DNA from: Liolophura sinensis
Taxonomy: Eukaryota; Mollusca; Polyplacophora; Chitonida; Chitonidae
Length of the DNA stretch: 64,000 nt
Reading direction: 5' to 3'
NCBI RefSeq assembly: GCF_032854445.1
Contig: NC_088302.1
Coordinates: 57,574,237-57,638,236 of the forward strand
The translations under genes were made by a program, and so were the position numbers. Positions 42,101 through 52,250 of the stretch are shown piece after piece (positions within the stretch are counted from its first letter, which is position 1; each line of letters begins with the position of its first letter). The notes under the pieces were generated by a model. That model saw only the letters and a program-made list of their open reading frames with translations. It was not told where the DNA came from and searched no databases.

Positions 42101-43437
42101 TCCACCAGTATGACCTGCCCTCCACCAGTAGGACCAGCTCTCTCCACCAGTAGGACCAGCCCTCCACCAGTTTGACCAGCCCTTCACTAGTATGACCTGC
42201 CCTCTACCAATATGACCAGCCCTCCACCAGTATGACCTGCCCTCTACCAATGTGACCTGCCCTTCACTAGTATGACCTGCCCTCCACCAATATGACCTGC
42301 CCTTCACCAGTATGACCAGCCCTTCACCAGTATGACCTGCCCTCTACCAATGTGACCTGTCCTTCACCAGTATGACCTGCCCTCCACCAGTATGACCTGC
42401 CCTCCACCAATATGGCATACACCTTACAGTGCTTTGTCTGAGTTCTTGTGTCTCAGCAAGTCATCTGTGGGCAAGTGTGTCAGGTACTTGCCACATGTCT
42501 GGTTGTCTCAGCAAGTCATCTGTGGGCAAATGTGTCAGGTACTTGCCACATGTCTGGTTGTCTCAGCAAGTCATCTGTGAGCAAGTGTGTCAGGTACTTG
42601 CCACATGTCTGGTTGTCTCAGCAAGTCATCTGTGAGCAAGTGTGTCAGGTACTTGCCACATGTCTGGTTGTCTCAGCAAGTCATCTGTGAGCAAGTGTGT
42701 CAGGTACTTGCCACATGTCTGGTTGTCTCAGCAAATCATCTGTGGGCAAGTGTGTCAGGTACTTGCAACATGTCTGGTTGTCTCAGCAAGTCATCTGTGA
42801 GCAAGTTTGTCAGGTACTTGTCACATGTCTGGTTGTCTCAGCAAGTCATCTGTGGGCAAGTGTGTCAGGTACTTGCCACATGTCTGGTTGTCTCAGCAAG
42901 TCATCTGTGAGCAAGTGTGTCAGGTACTTGCCACAAGTCTGGTTGTCTCAGCAAGTCATCTGCGAGCAAGTTTGTCAGGTACTGATCAGTGCACTGATGT
43001 ACACGTACTTATTGCTCTTAAATATCGATCAGTCAGTCAGTCAGTGATTAATATTGATTGTATAAAGTCACTGGATGTAAAGATAGATAGACATAATGGA
43101 GTGAAGAACCTTATCCCATTTTCTTTTTCAGAATATACCCAGGGGATATGAAAATTGTCCATTTTACTTTTGGTTCAACACTTCATTCATTGAGGAGAAC
43201 AGGTAAGCAAAGCAATGCCAGTTGTCTTTTTCAGAAAAAAAACACATCAGATCTTAAGAATTATAAGAGAATTTTGTGAAGAGACAAGAGACTTGTACTT
43301 TATGACAGACTCAAGGCTTCATCTGTTATAGGCTGCATTTGCTGAGGCAAGAGCTAGATAACCCTCACAAGAAGAAAACCTGGCACGTGTTCAAGGAGAA
43401 TTTTGTCATTGATGTCACCTTTGAAGATGCAGAATGA
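23991..43437 (+). CDS. Voltage-sensing phosphatase (VSP/TPTE family), 14 coding exons, about 535 aa
   Basis: A membrane voltage sensor coupled to a PTEN-like phosphoinositide phosphatase. Exons: 23991-24184, 24455-24658, 26631-26756, 27809-27975, 28857-28921, 31551-31611, 32135-32216, 32848-32998, 34213-34293, 37161-37266, 37612-37709, 39626-39721, 43132-43202, 43332-43437. All introns are GT/AG and phases are continuous. S1 about 78-101, S2 112-131, S3 139-161, S4 about 176-199 with arginines at 181, 184, 187 and 190 (every third residue). A basic linker follows, then the phosphatase with HIDDHNVP (290-297), [10 protein letters not shown] (Cys325, Arg331) and TPSQ (374-377), and a C2 domain from about 394. 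The GGK loop matches Ci-VSP rather than PTEN (AGK). Known VSPs dephosphorylate PI(4,5)P2 and PI(3,4,5)P3 at the plasma membrane on depolarisation. An in-frame TAA at 23970 supports the start. Length is near the family norm (about 510-580). Confidence 0.97.
24455..24658 (+). CDS. VSP exon 2: S1 and S2
   Basis: Residues 65-132. S1 [20 protein letters not shown] carries the conserved Asp (D91); S2 [19 protein letters not shown] carries an acidic residue (E124). Acceptor TTTCCAG at 24454, chosen because an upstream TAG acceptor would put TGA in frame. Donor GG/GTAAGT, phase 2. Confidence 0.95.
25015..26290. repeat. Compound minisatellite in VSP intron 2
   Basis: Units of about 70-100 bp carry GGTTATCTGTCTGTAATCAT, CTGGCATACAATGCAGGGC and GGGGGATACAATGGTCA. 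Some carry CCCCCTACAG-like acceptors. Unit length varies through partial deletions. Confidence 0.9.
26631..26756 (+). CDS. VSP exon 3: S3
   Basis: Encodes [20 protein letters not shown] and IVEMVFAG, an S3 helix with conserved Asp residues (D142, D145), then the S3-S4 loop ([12 protein letters not shown]). Acceptor TGTTTTAG, donor AA/GTAAGT, phase 2. Confidence 0.95.
26985..27780. repeat. 35 bp minisatellite interrupted by a SINE
   Basis: The unit is CTGGGAACACTTCTAACCTG plus AACATAAAACAGTCA, about 15 copies, in VSP intron 3. It ends about 30 bp before exon 4. The SINE at 27058-27313 sits inside the first units. Confidence 0.95.
27058..27313 (+). mobile_element. Full-length tRNA-derived SINE inside a minisatellite
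   Basis: Starts GGGGCCTCCGTGGCTCAGTC (A-box), but the region between A-box and body is shortened, with the B-box stretch deleted. The body ends GGCGTAAAACACCAATC plus poly-A. It is flanked by TCTAACCTGACCA at 27044-27056 and 27314-27326; that word also belongs to the array monomer. Confidence 0.93.
27809..27975 (+). CDS. VSP exon 4: S4 voltage sensor and linker
   Basis: Encodes [20 protein letters not shown], with four arginines at every third position, then [20 protein letters not shown], the basic phosphoinositide-binding linker. It ends DLDLCYIT. Acceptor AATTTCAG; donor ACAG/GTGAGT; phase 1. Confidence 0.96.
28857..28921 (+). CDS. VSP exon 5: phosphatase N-terminus
   Basis: Encodes [12 protein letters not shown] then [10 protein letters not shown], the conserved start of the VSP/PTEN phosphatase fold. 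Acceptor TTTTCTAG, donor AGG/GTAAGT, phase 0. Confidence 0.96.
28922..29290. other. VSP intron 5, single-copy start
   Basis: Single-copy sequence between exon 5 and the 58 bp array; nothing recognised. Confidence 0.5.
29295..31550 (+). repeat. 58 bp array seeded on VSP exon 6 acceptor, about 38 copies
   Basis: Each unit carries an acceptor-like end (AATCAG, CTGTACAG, CTTTAAAG or CATGTAG) followed by GAGGTGGCTA, the first ten bases of exon 6, then TGTCTGTATTGTTATGGACA and AGGTTTGTTT. The last unit runs into the true exon. Open frames crossing it are artefacts of a 58 bp period without stops in some frames. Confidence 0.95.
31551..31611 (+). CDS. VSP exon 6 (61 nt)
   Basis: Encodes [20 protein letters not shown], strongly conserved in VSPs. 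Only this copy of GAGGTGGCTA continues into phosphatase sequence; about 38 decoy copies precede it. Acceptor CTTTACAG, donor A/GTAAGT, phase 1. Confidence 0.95.
31612..32134. other. VSP intron 6
   Basis: Short intron with a truncated SINE at 31837-32009; the rest is single-copy. Confidence 0.6.
31837..32009 (-). mobile_element. SINE, head-less copy
   Basis: Reverse-oriented 3' portion of the same SINE family (GGTGTTTTACGCTGTACTCA, ATATTTCACTTATACGATGG, GAGGAAGCCAGCATG on the plus strand). The tRNA-like head is missing and it has diverged from the full copies. Confidence 0.88.
32135..32216 (+). CDS. VSP exon 7
   Basis: Encodes [20 protein letters not shown] and DHNVPTI, holding the WPD-loop equivalent (DDHNVP). 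Acceptor TTTGTAG, donor CA/GTAAGT, phase 2; it joins exon 8 as CAC (His300). Confidence 0.95.
32335..32476 (-). mobile_element. SINE, degenerate fragment
   Basis: Plus strand shows GGTTGGTGTTTTATGCCATA, CAAGAATATTTCACTATACG and CCACAGGTTGCTGGCAGAC with internal deletions. It is an older copy of the same family in VSP intron 7. Confidence 0.85.
32848..32998 (+). CDS. VSP exon 8: catalytic P-loop
   Basis: Residues 300-350. Encodes [19 protein letters not shown], then [14 protein letters not shown] (nucleophile Cys325, Arg331), then [17 protein letters not shown]. Acceptor TTCTACAG, donor CAG/GTATAC, phase 0. The 3' 98 bases plus donor are repeated six times downstream. Confidence 0.97.
32901..33796 (+). 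repeat. 128 bp tandem repeat of VSP exon 8 3' half plus donor, 7 units
   Basis: Units begin at 32901 (real exon), 33029, 33157, 33285, 33413, 33541 and 33669, an exact 128 bp period. Each holds the coding bases for [15 protein letters not shown] through FEQAQ, the GTATAC donor and about 25 bp of intron. Unit 33541 differs by at least three substitutions, changing the loop to [10 protein letters not shown]; the others look identical. A CACTAG or CACTAA variant separates the units. Confidence 0.97.
33797..34212. other. VSP intron 8, single-copy end
   Basis: AT-rich sequence before exon 9; nothing recognised. Confidence 0.5.
34213..34293 (+). CDS. VSP exon 9
   Basis: Encodes [19 protein letters not shown] and QGVETPSQ, including most of the TI-loop equivalent. 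Acceptor TTTTCAG, donor CAG/GTCAGT, phase 0 at both ends. Confidence 0.96.
34352..37115 (+). repeat. About 64 bp minisatellite, about 43 copies, with acceptor-like CCTTACAG/CCTTATAG
   Basis: The unit carries GATGTCATCTTTGTGCCTGT, CCTTATAGCCTAACTCCATA and GCCCCTGATGGTTGTGTGTG. It fills most of VSP intron 9. Many units contain a pyrimidine-rich stretch plus AG in plus orientation. Entering after exon 9 would give a TGA within about ten codons. Confidence 0.95.
37161..37266 (+). CDS. VSP exon 10: phosphatase-C2 hinge
   Basis: Encodes [16 protein letters not shown] then a basic run ([14 protein letters not shown]), the boundary of the phosphatase and C2 domains. Acceptor TCCTTGTAG, donor GGG/GTGAGT, phase 1. 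Confidence 0.95.
37612..37709 (+). CDS. VSP exon 11: C2 domain
   Basis: Encodes [20 protein letters not shown] and [14 protein letters not shown]2 beta strands. Acceptor GTGAACAG, donor CAG/GTAAAG, phase 0. Confidence 0.92.
37868..39545. repeat. 50 bp minisatellite with a higher-order duplication, about 33 copies
   Basis: The unit carries GCGAGTGATTACATGGACAG and GAGTAAAGGCATTGCACATG. A non-monomer segment (CAGTCTGACAGAATCATGCC) occurs at about 37873 and 38541, so a block of about 670 bp was duplicated as a whole. It lies in VSP intron 11. Confidence 0.94.
39626..39721 (+). CDS. VSP exon 12: C2 domain
   Basis: Encodes [20 protein letters not shown] and [12 protein letters not shown]. The GDIKV(R/Q)F strand is typical of VSP/PTEN C2 domains. 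Acceptor ATTGCAG, donor TCT/GTGAGT, phase 0. Confidence 0.95.
39722..40150. other. VSP intron 12, single-copy start
   Basis: Nothing recognised before the 20 bp array. Confidence 0.5.
40155..42412. repeat. 20 bp minisatellite, about 110 copies
   Basis: The unit is TATGACCTGCCCTCCACCAG and variants (AGGACCAGC, CTTCACCA). Larger sub-blocks recur, for example GGACCAGCTCTCTCCACCAG at several places, showing higher-order duplication. It lies in VSP intron 12. Confidence 0.96.
42440..42985. repeat. 55 bp minisatellite, about 10 copies
   Basis: The unit carries GCAAGTCATCTGTGAGCAAG, TGTGTCAGGTACTTGCCACA and TGTCTGGTTGTCTCA. Because 55 is not a multiple of 3, long open frames appear in all frames; none is a gene. 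Confidence 0.96.
43132..43202 (+). CDS. VSP exon 13: C2 domain
   Basis: Encodes [20 protein letters not shown] and EEN, matching the conserved CPFFFWFNT segment. Acceptor TTTTTCAG, donor AG/GTAAGC, phase 2. Confidence 0.96.
43332..43437 (+). CDS. VSP exon 14: terminal coding exon
   Basis: Encodes [20 protein letters not shown] and [15 protein letters not shown], then TGA at 43435-43437. The ELDNPHK segment and a final beta strand close the C2 domain as in TPTE/VSP. There is no C-terminal PDZ-type tail. Confidence 0.95.
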
Positions 43438-45055
43438 AAGAAAATATATGATCCGTGTGGTAATATCTACATGTACAACTGTTAAACACCAACATAGGAT
43501 AGCATGATATCCAGCTATAGTCTGGTTTTATGTTTAAATTCTATTTTCAAAAACCATATCATATACATTTTATATTTTAATACTAATGTTCGGTAATTTC
43601 CTGTTAATAAGTCATATAAAAGAAAATAGTCTTTTTTACCCCATGTATTTGAACTTTGTTAGCGAGATTCTTCACGCCCATGTATACATCTATACAGATA
43701 CATTCATCTAATTCTACATGTATGTACTTTGTTCTCGTTATTGTTAACCATGTATGTTGTTTGTACAGGAAGAAAACAGGAAGTGAAAGCAACTGTCCAA
43801 ATTCACAGTATCAGTGTTTGCATGTCCAGTTTCAAAACAGGTGTATGTTGTTTACAATGCCTGTATTATTTATGTTCATCAAAGCTAATGACAGTTTCAA
43901 GTTTCGTGGACATTTGTTTGTTAAGTGTTAAGTATTAATTAATATTATAGTCAGCTACATGTATGTGTACAATATGTGTACAATTTGTATGTGAGATGAG
44001 GAAATAGGGAGAGTGCTGTCAGAGTGTTATACATGCAGCAGATCCCCTCTACTGGGTCATAGCCTGTTACTTGGTAAGCGTGTGACAGCCAACATCCAGC
44101 CACTAAAGGTACATACATGTACAGTAACATAATAGGGACATTTGGAACATGTGTAGTAACAAGTGGTCATCTGGCTTGTGAATTTGTGACGGGGCTAGGC
44201 ACTGTGGTTCAGAGCTCGTGTAATGAGGACCACACACATGCTGGGTGCAGGCTTTGAACTGTTTGGTAGCAGTAGTACTTATATACATGCATATAAGCTC
44301 ACAGAGCTTTGACACTTCCTCAGAGCTTGGTACGGCATCAGTAATGTCATATGGGCATAACCTGACTGATACCTTTCCCTTACCCAGCGATAACTAACTC
44401 CTGTACAGCCAAAAGTCTCCAAGCCACTTCTTCATTACTGGAACAGCAATCCCACATGGAACATAGAATTAGTTATGAAAATACTGAAAAGATCAAGTAT
44501 TTACTGTTTCTTCACAGATTTAATGGAAATTTGGTGTTGTCTGTTTTAGACAAGTGCGACAGTGGCCTTTTTTGTCCAGACAAACCTGACATACAGTAGA
44601 TGGTGAATACATCACCATGTTGTAACTGTCAGTGTTGTTTTAGGCAAAGCTAGCTAGAGGACAACACATCATTTATGAAATTGAAGAGAAAAAAAACACA
44701 AGAAGAATTTTTATATTAAAGTATGAAAACTGTTCTTTTTCCTTTGCCAGATTTATTTTTTATTTTAGTAAATATTACTGTTATGTCATGGTAATCTTTA
44801 ATTACAGAGATCAGGATTGATTTTTTGTACACTTGAGATTATTTGTACACTTGAGATTTTTTAATTTCACATTTTGCCCCATCAGTATTGTAGTGTATAA
44901 TAAGTGGTTGAAGTGTTTTTCTTAGATTTATTATGTTTTGACAGTATCAAAATTGTGTGCTGCTGTCTGTTTGCTGCTAATGTTTTATTACCATTCACAG
45001 TATGGTAAATAAGCTGTCAAAAGACACAAAATTTCCATAAATCTGTGAAATTAAT
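43438..45055. other. VSP 3' UTR and downstream single-copy DNA
   Basis: AT-rich sequence after the stop codon; no further exon is recognised. No canonical AATAAA was found close to the stop; ATTAAA near 44714 is a weak candidate signal. Confidence 0.5.
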
Positions 45056-48000
45056 CCTACAACACAAGGGGATCAGCTAATGTCCCAGTGTAGAGCTTGT
45101 ACTATCCCTTGATCCTACAACACGAGGGATCAGCTAACGTCCCAATGTAGAGCTTGTACTATCCCTTGATCCTACAACACAGGGGGGATCAGCTAATATC
45201 CCAGTGTACAGCTTGTACTAGCCCTTGATCATACAACACAAGGGGGATCAGCTAACATCCCAATGTAGAGCTTGTACTAGCCCTTGATCCTACAACACAA
45301 GAGGGATCAGCTAACATCCCAATGTAGAGCTTGTACTAGCCCTTGATCCAACAACACAGGGGGGATCATCTAATGTCCCAGTGTACAGCTTGTAATAGTC
45401 CTTGATCCTACAACACAAGGGGGCTCAGTTAATGTCCCAGTGTAGAGCTTGTACTAGCCCTTGATCCTACAACACAAGGGGGATCAGCTAACATCCCAAT
45501 GTAGAGCTTGTACTAGCCCTTGATCCTACAACACAAGGGGGATCAGCTAATGTCCCAGTGTACAGCTTGTACGAGTCCTTGATCCTACAACACAAGGGGG
45601 ATCAGCTAACGTCCCAATGTAGAGCTTGTACTAGTCCTTGATCCTACAACACAAGAGGGATCAGCTAACGTCCCAATGTAGAGCTTGTACTAGCCCTTGA
45701 TCCTACAGCACAGGAGGGATCAGCTAATGTCCCAGTGTACAGCTTGTACTAGTCCTTGATCCTACAACACAAGGGGGATCAGATAATGTCACAGTGTAGA
45801 GCTTGTACTAGCCCTTGATCCTACAACACAAGGGGGATCAGCTAATGTCACAGTATAGAGCTTGTACTAGGCCTTGATCCTACAACACAAGGGGGATCAG
45901 CTAATGTCACAGTGTAGAGCTTGTACTAGCCCTTGATCCTACAACACAAGGGGGGTCAGCTAATGTCCCATTGTAGAGCTTGTACTAGCCCTTGATCCTA
46001 CAACACAAGGGGGATCAGCTAACGTCCCAATGTAGAGCTTGTACTAGTCCTTGATCCTACAACACAAGGGGGATCAGCTAATGTCCCAATGTAGAGCTTG
46101 TACTAGCCCTTGATCCTACAACACAAGGGGGATCAGCTAACGTCCCAATGTAGAGCTTGTACTAGCCCTTGATCCTACAACACAAGGGGGATCAGCTAAC
46201 GTCCCAATGTAGAGCTTGTACTAGTCCTTGATCTTACAACACAAGGGGGATCAGCTAACGTCCCAATGTAGAGCTTGTACTAGGCCTTAATCCTACAACA
46301 CAAGGGGGATCAGCTAATGTCCCAGTGTAGAGCTTGTACTAGCCCTTGATCCTACAACACAAGGGGGATCAGCTAACGTCCCAATGTAGAGCTTGTACTA
46401 GTCCTTGATCCTACAACACAAGGGGGATCAGCTAACATCCCAATGTAGAGCTTGTACTAGCCCTTGATCCTACAACACAGGGGGGATCAGCTAATGTCCC
46501 AGTGTACAGCTTGTACTAGTCCTTGATCTTACAACACAAGGGAGATCAGCTAATGTCACAGCGTAGAGCTGGTACTAGCCCTTGATCCTACAACACAAGG
46601 GGGATCAGCTAATGTCACAGTGTAGAGCTTGTACTAGCCCTTGATCCTACAACACAAGGGGGATCAGCTAACGGCCCAATGTAGAGCTTGTACTAGCCCT
46701 TGATCCTACAACACAAGGGGGATCAGCTAATGTCACAGTGTAGAGCTTCTACTAGCCCTTGATCCTACAACACAAGGGGGATCAGCTAATGTCCCAGTGT
46801 AGAGCTTGTACTAGCCCTTGATCCTACAACACAAGGGGGATCAGCTAACGTCCCAATGTAAAGCTTGTACTAGTCCTTGATCCTGCAACACAAGGGGGAT
46901 CAGCTAACGTCCCAATGTAGAGCTTGTACTAGTCCTTGATCCTACAACACAAGGGGGATCAGCTAACATCCCAATGTAGAGCTTGTACTAGGCCTTGATC
47001 CTACAACACAAGGGGGATCAGCTAATGTCACAGTGTAGAGCTTGTACTAGCCCTTGATCCTACAACACAAGGGGGATCAGCTAACGTCCCAATGTAGAGC
47101 TTGTACTAGTCCTTGATCCTACAACACAAGGGGATCAGCTAACATCCCAATGTAGAGCTTTTACTAGCCCTTGATCCTACAACACAGGGGGGATCAGCTA
47201 ATGTCCCAGTGTACAGCTTGTACTAGTCCTTGATCCTACAACACAAGGGGGATCAGCTAATGTCACAGTGTAGAGCTTGTACTAGGCCTTGGTCCTACAA
47301 CACAAGGGGGATCAGCTAATGTCACAGTGTAGAGCTTTTACTAGTCCTTGATCCTACAACACAAGGGGGATCAGCTAACGTCCCAATGTAGAGCTTGTAC
47401 TAGCCCTTGATCCTATAACACAAGGGGGATCAGCTAATGTCCCATTGTAGAGCTTGTACTAGGCCTTGATCCTACAACACAAGGGGGATCAGCTAACGTC
47501 CCAATGTAGAGCTTGTACTAGTCCTTGATTCTACAAGACAAGGGGGATCAGCTAATGTCCCAGTGTAGAGCATGTACTAGTCCTTGATCCTACAATACAA
47601 GGGGGATCAGCTAATGTCCCAATGTAGAGCTTGTACTAGCCCTTGATCCTACAACACAAGGGGGATCAGCTAACGTCCCAATGTAGAGCTTGTACTAGTC
47701 CTTGATCTTACAACACAAGGGGGATCAGCTAACGTCCCAATGTAGAGCTTGTACTAGCCCTTGATCCTACAACACAAGGGGGATCAGCTAACGTCCCAAT
47801 GTAGAGCTTGTACTAGTCCTTGATCCTACAACACAAGGGGGATCAGCTAACATCCCAATGTAGAGCTTGTACTAGCCCTTGATCCTACAACACAGGGGGG
47901 ATCAGCTAATGTCCCAGTGTACAGCTTGTACTAGTCCTTGATCTTACAACGCAAGGGGGATCAGCTAATGTCACAGCGTAGAGCTTGTACTAGCCCTTGA

Positions 48001-49735
48001 TCCTACAACACAAGGGGGATCAGCTAATGTCACAGTGTAGAGCTTGTACTAGCCCTTGATCCTACAACACAAGGGGGATCAGCTAACGGCCCAATGTAGA
48101 GCTTGTACTAGCCCTTGATCCTACAACACAAGGGGGATCAGCTAATGTCACAGTGTAGAGCTTCTACTAGCCCTTGATCCTACAACACAAGGGGGATCAG
48201 CTAATGTCCCAGTGTAGAGCTTGTACTAGCCCTTGATCCTACAACACAAGGGGGATCAGCTAACGTCCCAATGTAAAGCTTGTACTAGTCCTTGATCCTG
48301 CAACACAAGGGGGATCAGCTAACGTCCCAATGTAGAGCTTGTACTAGTCCTTGATCCTACAACACAAGGGGGATCAGCTAACATCCCAATGTAGAGCTTG
48401 TACTAGGCCTTGATCCTACAACACAAGGGGGATCAGCTAATGTCACAGTGTAGAGCTTGTACTAGCCCTTGATCCTACAACACAAGGGGGATCAGCTAAC
48501 GTCCCAATGTAGAGCTTGTACTAGTCCTTGATCCTACAACACAAGGGGATCAGCTAACATCCCAATGTAGAGCTTTTACTAGCCCTTGATCCTACAACAC
48601 AGGGGGGATCAGCTAATGTCCCAGTGTACAGCTTGTACTAGTCCTTGATCCTACAACACAAGGGGGATCAGCTAATGTCACAGTGTAGAGCTTGTACTAG
48701 GCCTTGGTCCTACAACACAAGGGGGATCAGCTAATGTCACAGTGTAGAGCTTTTACTAGTCCTTGATCCTACAACACAAGGGGGATCAGCTAACGTCCCA
48801 ATGTAGAGCTTGTACTAGCCCTTGATCCTATAACACAAGGGGATCAGCTAATGGCACAGTGTAGAGCTTGTACTAGGCCTTGATCCTACAACACAAGGGG
48901 GATCAGCTAATGTCCCATTGTAGAGCTTGTACTAGTCCTTGATCCTACAAGACAAGGGGGATCAGCTAATGTCCCAGTGTAGAGCATGTACTAGTCCTTG
49001 ATCCTACAACACAAGGGGGATCAGCTAATGTCACAGTGTAGAGCTTGTACTAGGCCTTGATCCTACAACACAAGGGGGATCAGCTAATGTCCCATTGTAG
49101 AGCTTGTACTAGCCCTTGATCCTACAACACAAGGGGGATCAGCTAATGTCACAGTGTAGAGCTTGTACTAGCCCTTGATCCTACAACACAAGGGGGATCA
49201 GCTAATGTCATAGTGTACAGCTTGTACTACCCCTTGTTCCTACAACACAAGGGGGATCAGCTAACGTCCCAATGTAGAGCTTGTTGTACTATCCCTTGAT
49301 CCTTCAACACAGGGGGGGATCAGTTAATGTCCCAGTGTACAGCTTGTACTAGCCCTTGATCCTACAACACGGGGGGGATCAGCTAACGTCCCAGTGTACA
49401 GCTTGTACTAGTCCTTGATCCTACAACACAAGGGGGATCAGCTAATGTCCCATTGTAGAGCTTGTACTAGGCCTTGATCCTACAACACAAGGGAGATCAG
49501 CTAATGTCACAGTGTAGAGCTTGTACTAGCCCTTGATCCTACAACACAAGGGGATCAGCTAACGGCCCAATGTAGAGCTTGTACTAGCCCTTGATCCTAC
49601 AACACAAGGGGGATCAGCTAATGTCACAGTGTAGAGCTTGTACTAGCCCTTCATCGTACAACACAAGGGAGATCAGCTGTGTCCCCTTGTAGAGCTTGCA
49701 CTACCCTTTGTCCCTACAACACTGGTCACACTATA
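45056..49735. repeat. 59 bp satellite-like array, about 79 copies, with 24-mer higher-order repeat
   Basis: The monomer carries CTTGATCCTACAACACAAGG, GGGATCAGCTAATGTCCCAG and TGTAGAGCTTGTACTAG. Private variants recur at an offset of 1415 bp: GCTTCTACTAG at 46745 and 48160, and TAAAGC at 46859 and 48274. That is 24 monomers minus one base. There are no unique spacers, so it is not CRISPR. Confidence 0.97.
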
Positions 49736-50095
49736 TGTACATGTACATTACAAATGTTTAACTGTAAGTGGATCATAAGTAATAAGCTAGTCAAATGATA
49801 CCAGTCATGTAGGAGTCATATGTACATGTACATGTACGTGTATGAGTCATATGCAGGAGACAGATGTAGGAGTCAGATGCAGGAGACACATGTAGGAGTC
49901 AGATTTAATAGTATTTTTGAATGTAGACACTTCGAGTCAGTTAAAACATTTTGTCATGATGTGAGTAACTGGTTTGGGAAAAAAACATCTATTCAGCTTG
50001 AGGTGAAATACTGTCATATCATTGTCACACCAAGTTTGTCAACATTGCACAAGTTCCAACACCTCACCGGGCACTATACACAGTGGAGGGATCTC
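49736..50095. other. Spacer between 59 bp and 91 bp arrays
   Basis: Short single-copy stretch with a small AGGAGTCAGATG(C/T)AGGAGAC repeat near 49850-49900. Confidence 0.6.
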
Positions 50096-52250
50096 AGTTG
50101 TTCTGCAGACTGTACACATCATGCTGAATATAATCCCTGACAAACACATTCCACAAGTGTCACCCACCTCACAGTGTAGAGCACTGAGTGGCTCTGCAGA
50201 CAGTACACATCATGCTGAATACAAATCCTGACAAACACATTCCACAAGTGTCACCCACCTCACACTGTAGAGCACTGAGTGGCTCTGCAGACAGTACACA
50301 TCATGCTGAATACAAATCCTGACAAACACATTCCACAAGTGTCACCCACCTCACACTGTAGAGCACTGAGTGGCTCTGCAGACAGTACACATCATGCTGA
50401 ATACAAATCCTGACAAACACATTCCACAAGTGTCACCCACCTCACACTGTAGAGCACTGAGTGGCTCTGCAGACAGTACACATCATGCTGAATACAAATC
50501 CTGACAAACACATTCCACAAGTGTCACCCACCTCACAGTGTAGAGCACTGAGTGGCTCTGCAGACAGTACACATCATGCTGAATACAAATCCTGACAAAC
50601 ACATTCCACAAGTGTCACCCACCTCACAGTGTAGAGCACTGAGTGGCTCTGCAGACAGTACACATCATGCTGAAGACCAACCCTGACAAACACATTCCAC
50701 AAGTGTCACCCACCTCACACTGTAGAGCACTGAGTGGCTCTGCAGACAGTACACATCATGCTGAATACCAACCCTGACAAACACATTCCACAAGTGTCAC
50801 CCACCTCACAGTGTAGAGCACTGAGTGGCTCTGCAGACAGTACACATCATGCTGAATACAAATCCTGACAAACGCATTCCACAAGTGTCACCCACCTCAC
50901 ACTGTAGAGCACTGAGTGGCTCTGCAGACAGTACACATCATGCTGAAGACCAACCCTGACAAACACATTCCACAAGTGCCACCCACCTCACACTGTAGAG
51001 CACTGAGTGGCTCTGCAGACAGTACACATCATGCTGAATACAAATCCTGACAAACACATTCCACAAGTGCCACCCACCTCACACTGTAGAGCACTGAGTG
51101 GCTCTGCAGACAGTACACACCATGCTGAATACCAACCCTGACAAACACATTCCACAAGTGTCACCCACCTCACAGTGTAGAGCACTGAGTGGCTCTGCAG
51201 ACAGTACACATCATGCTGAATACAAATCCTGACAAACACATTCCACAAGTGTCACCCACCTCACAGTGTAGAGCACTGAGTGGCTCTGCAGACAGTACAC
51301 ATCATGCTGAATACAAATCCTGACAAACACATTCCACAAGTGTCACCCACCTCACACTGTAGAGCACTGAGTGGCTCTGCAGACAGAACACATCATGCTG
51401 AATACAAATCCTGACAAACACATTCCACAAGTGTCACCCACCTCACAGTGTAGAGCACTGAGTGGCTCTGCAGACAGTACACATCATGCTGAATACAAAT
51501 CCTGACAAACACATTCCACAAGTGTCACCCACCTCACACTTTAGAGCACTGAGTGGCTCTGCAGACAGTACACATCATGCTGAATACAAATCCTGACAAA
51601 CACATTCCACAAGTGTCACCCACCTCACAGTGTAGAGCACTGAGTGGCTCTGCAGACAGTACACATCATGCTGAATACAAATCCTGACAAACACATTCCA
51701 CAAGTGTCACCCACCTCACACTGTAGAGCACTGAGTGGCTCTGCAGACAGTACACATCATGCTGAATACAAATCCTGACAAACACATTCCACAAGTGTCA
51801 CCCACCTCACAGTGTAGAGCACTGAGTGGCTCTGCAGACAGTACACATCATGCTGAATACAAATCCTGACAAACACATTCCACAAGTGTCACCCACCTCA
51901 CACTGTAGAGCACTGAGTGGCTCTGCAGACAGAACACATCATGCTGAATACAAATCCTGACAAACACATTCCACAAGTGTCACCCACCTCACACTGTAGA
52001 GCACTGAGTGGCTCTGCAGACAGTACACACCATGCTGAATACAAATCCTGACAAACACATTCCACAAGTGTCACCCACCTCACACTGTAGAGCACTGAGT
52101 GGCTCTGCAGACAGTACACATCATGCTGAAGACCAACCCTGACAAACACATTCCACAAGTGTCACCCACCTCACACTGTAGAGCACTTTAATAGTAGTTT
52201 TGCAGACAAATACACATTATGCTGAATACAAACCCTGACAAACACATTCT
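50096..52250. repeat. 91 bp minisatellite, about 23 copies
   Basis: The unit carries GTGTCACCCACCTCACAGTG, TAGAGCACTGAGTGGCTCTG, CAGACAGTACACATCATGCT and CCTGACAAACACATTCCACA. Copies are very similar, with CACAGTG/CACACTG and AATACAAAT/AAGACCAAC alternatives. Confidence 0.97.

Noticed and set aside
40143-42307. Minus-strand open frames with Gly/Trp-rich repeats (GWSYWW-like)
   Set aside because: They come from the 20 bp array in VSP intron 12 read antisense. They resemble structural proteins only through the repeat.
45056-49735. CRISPR-like regular repeats
   Set aside because: There are no unique spacers and the whole 59 bp monomer is repeated. The host is an animal genome.
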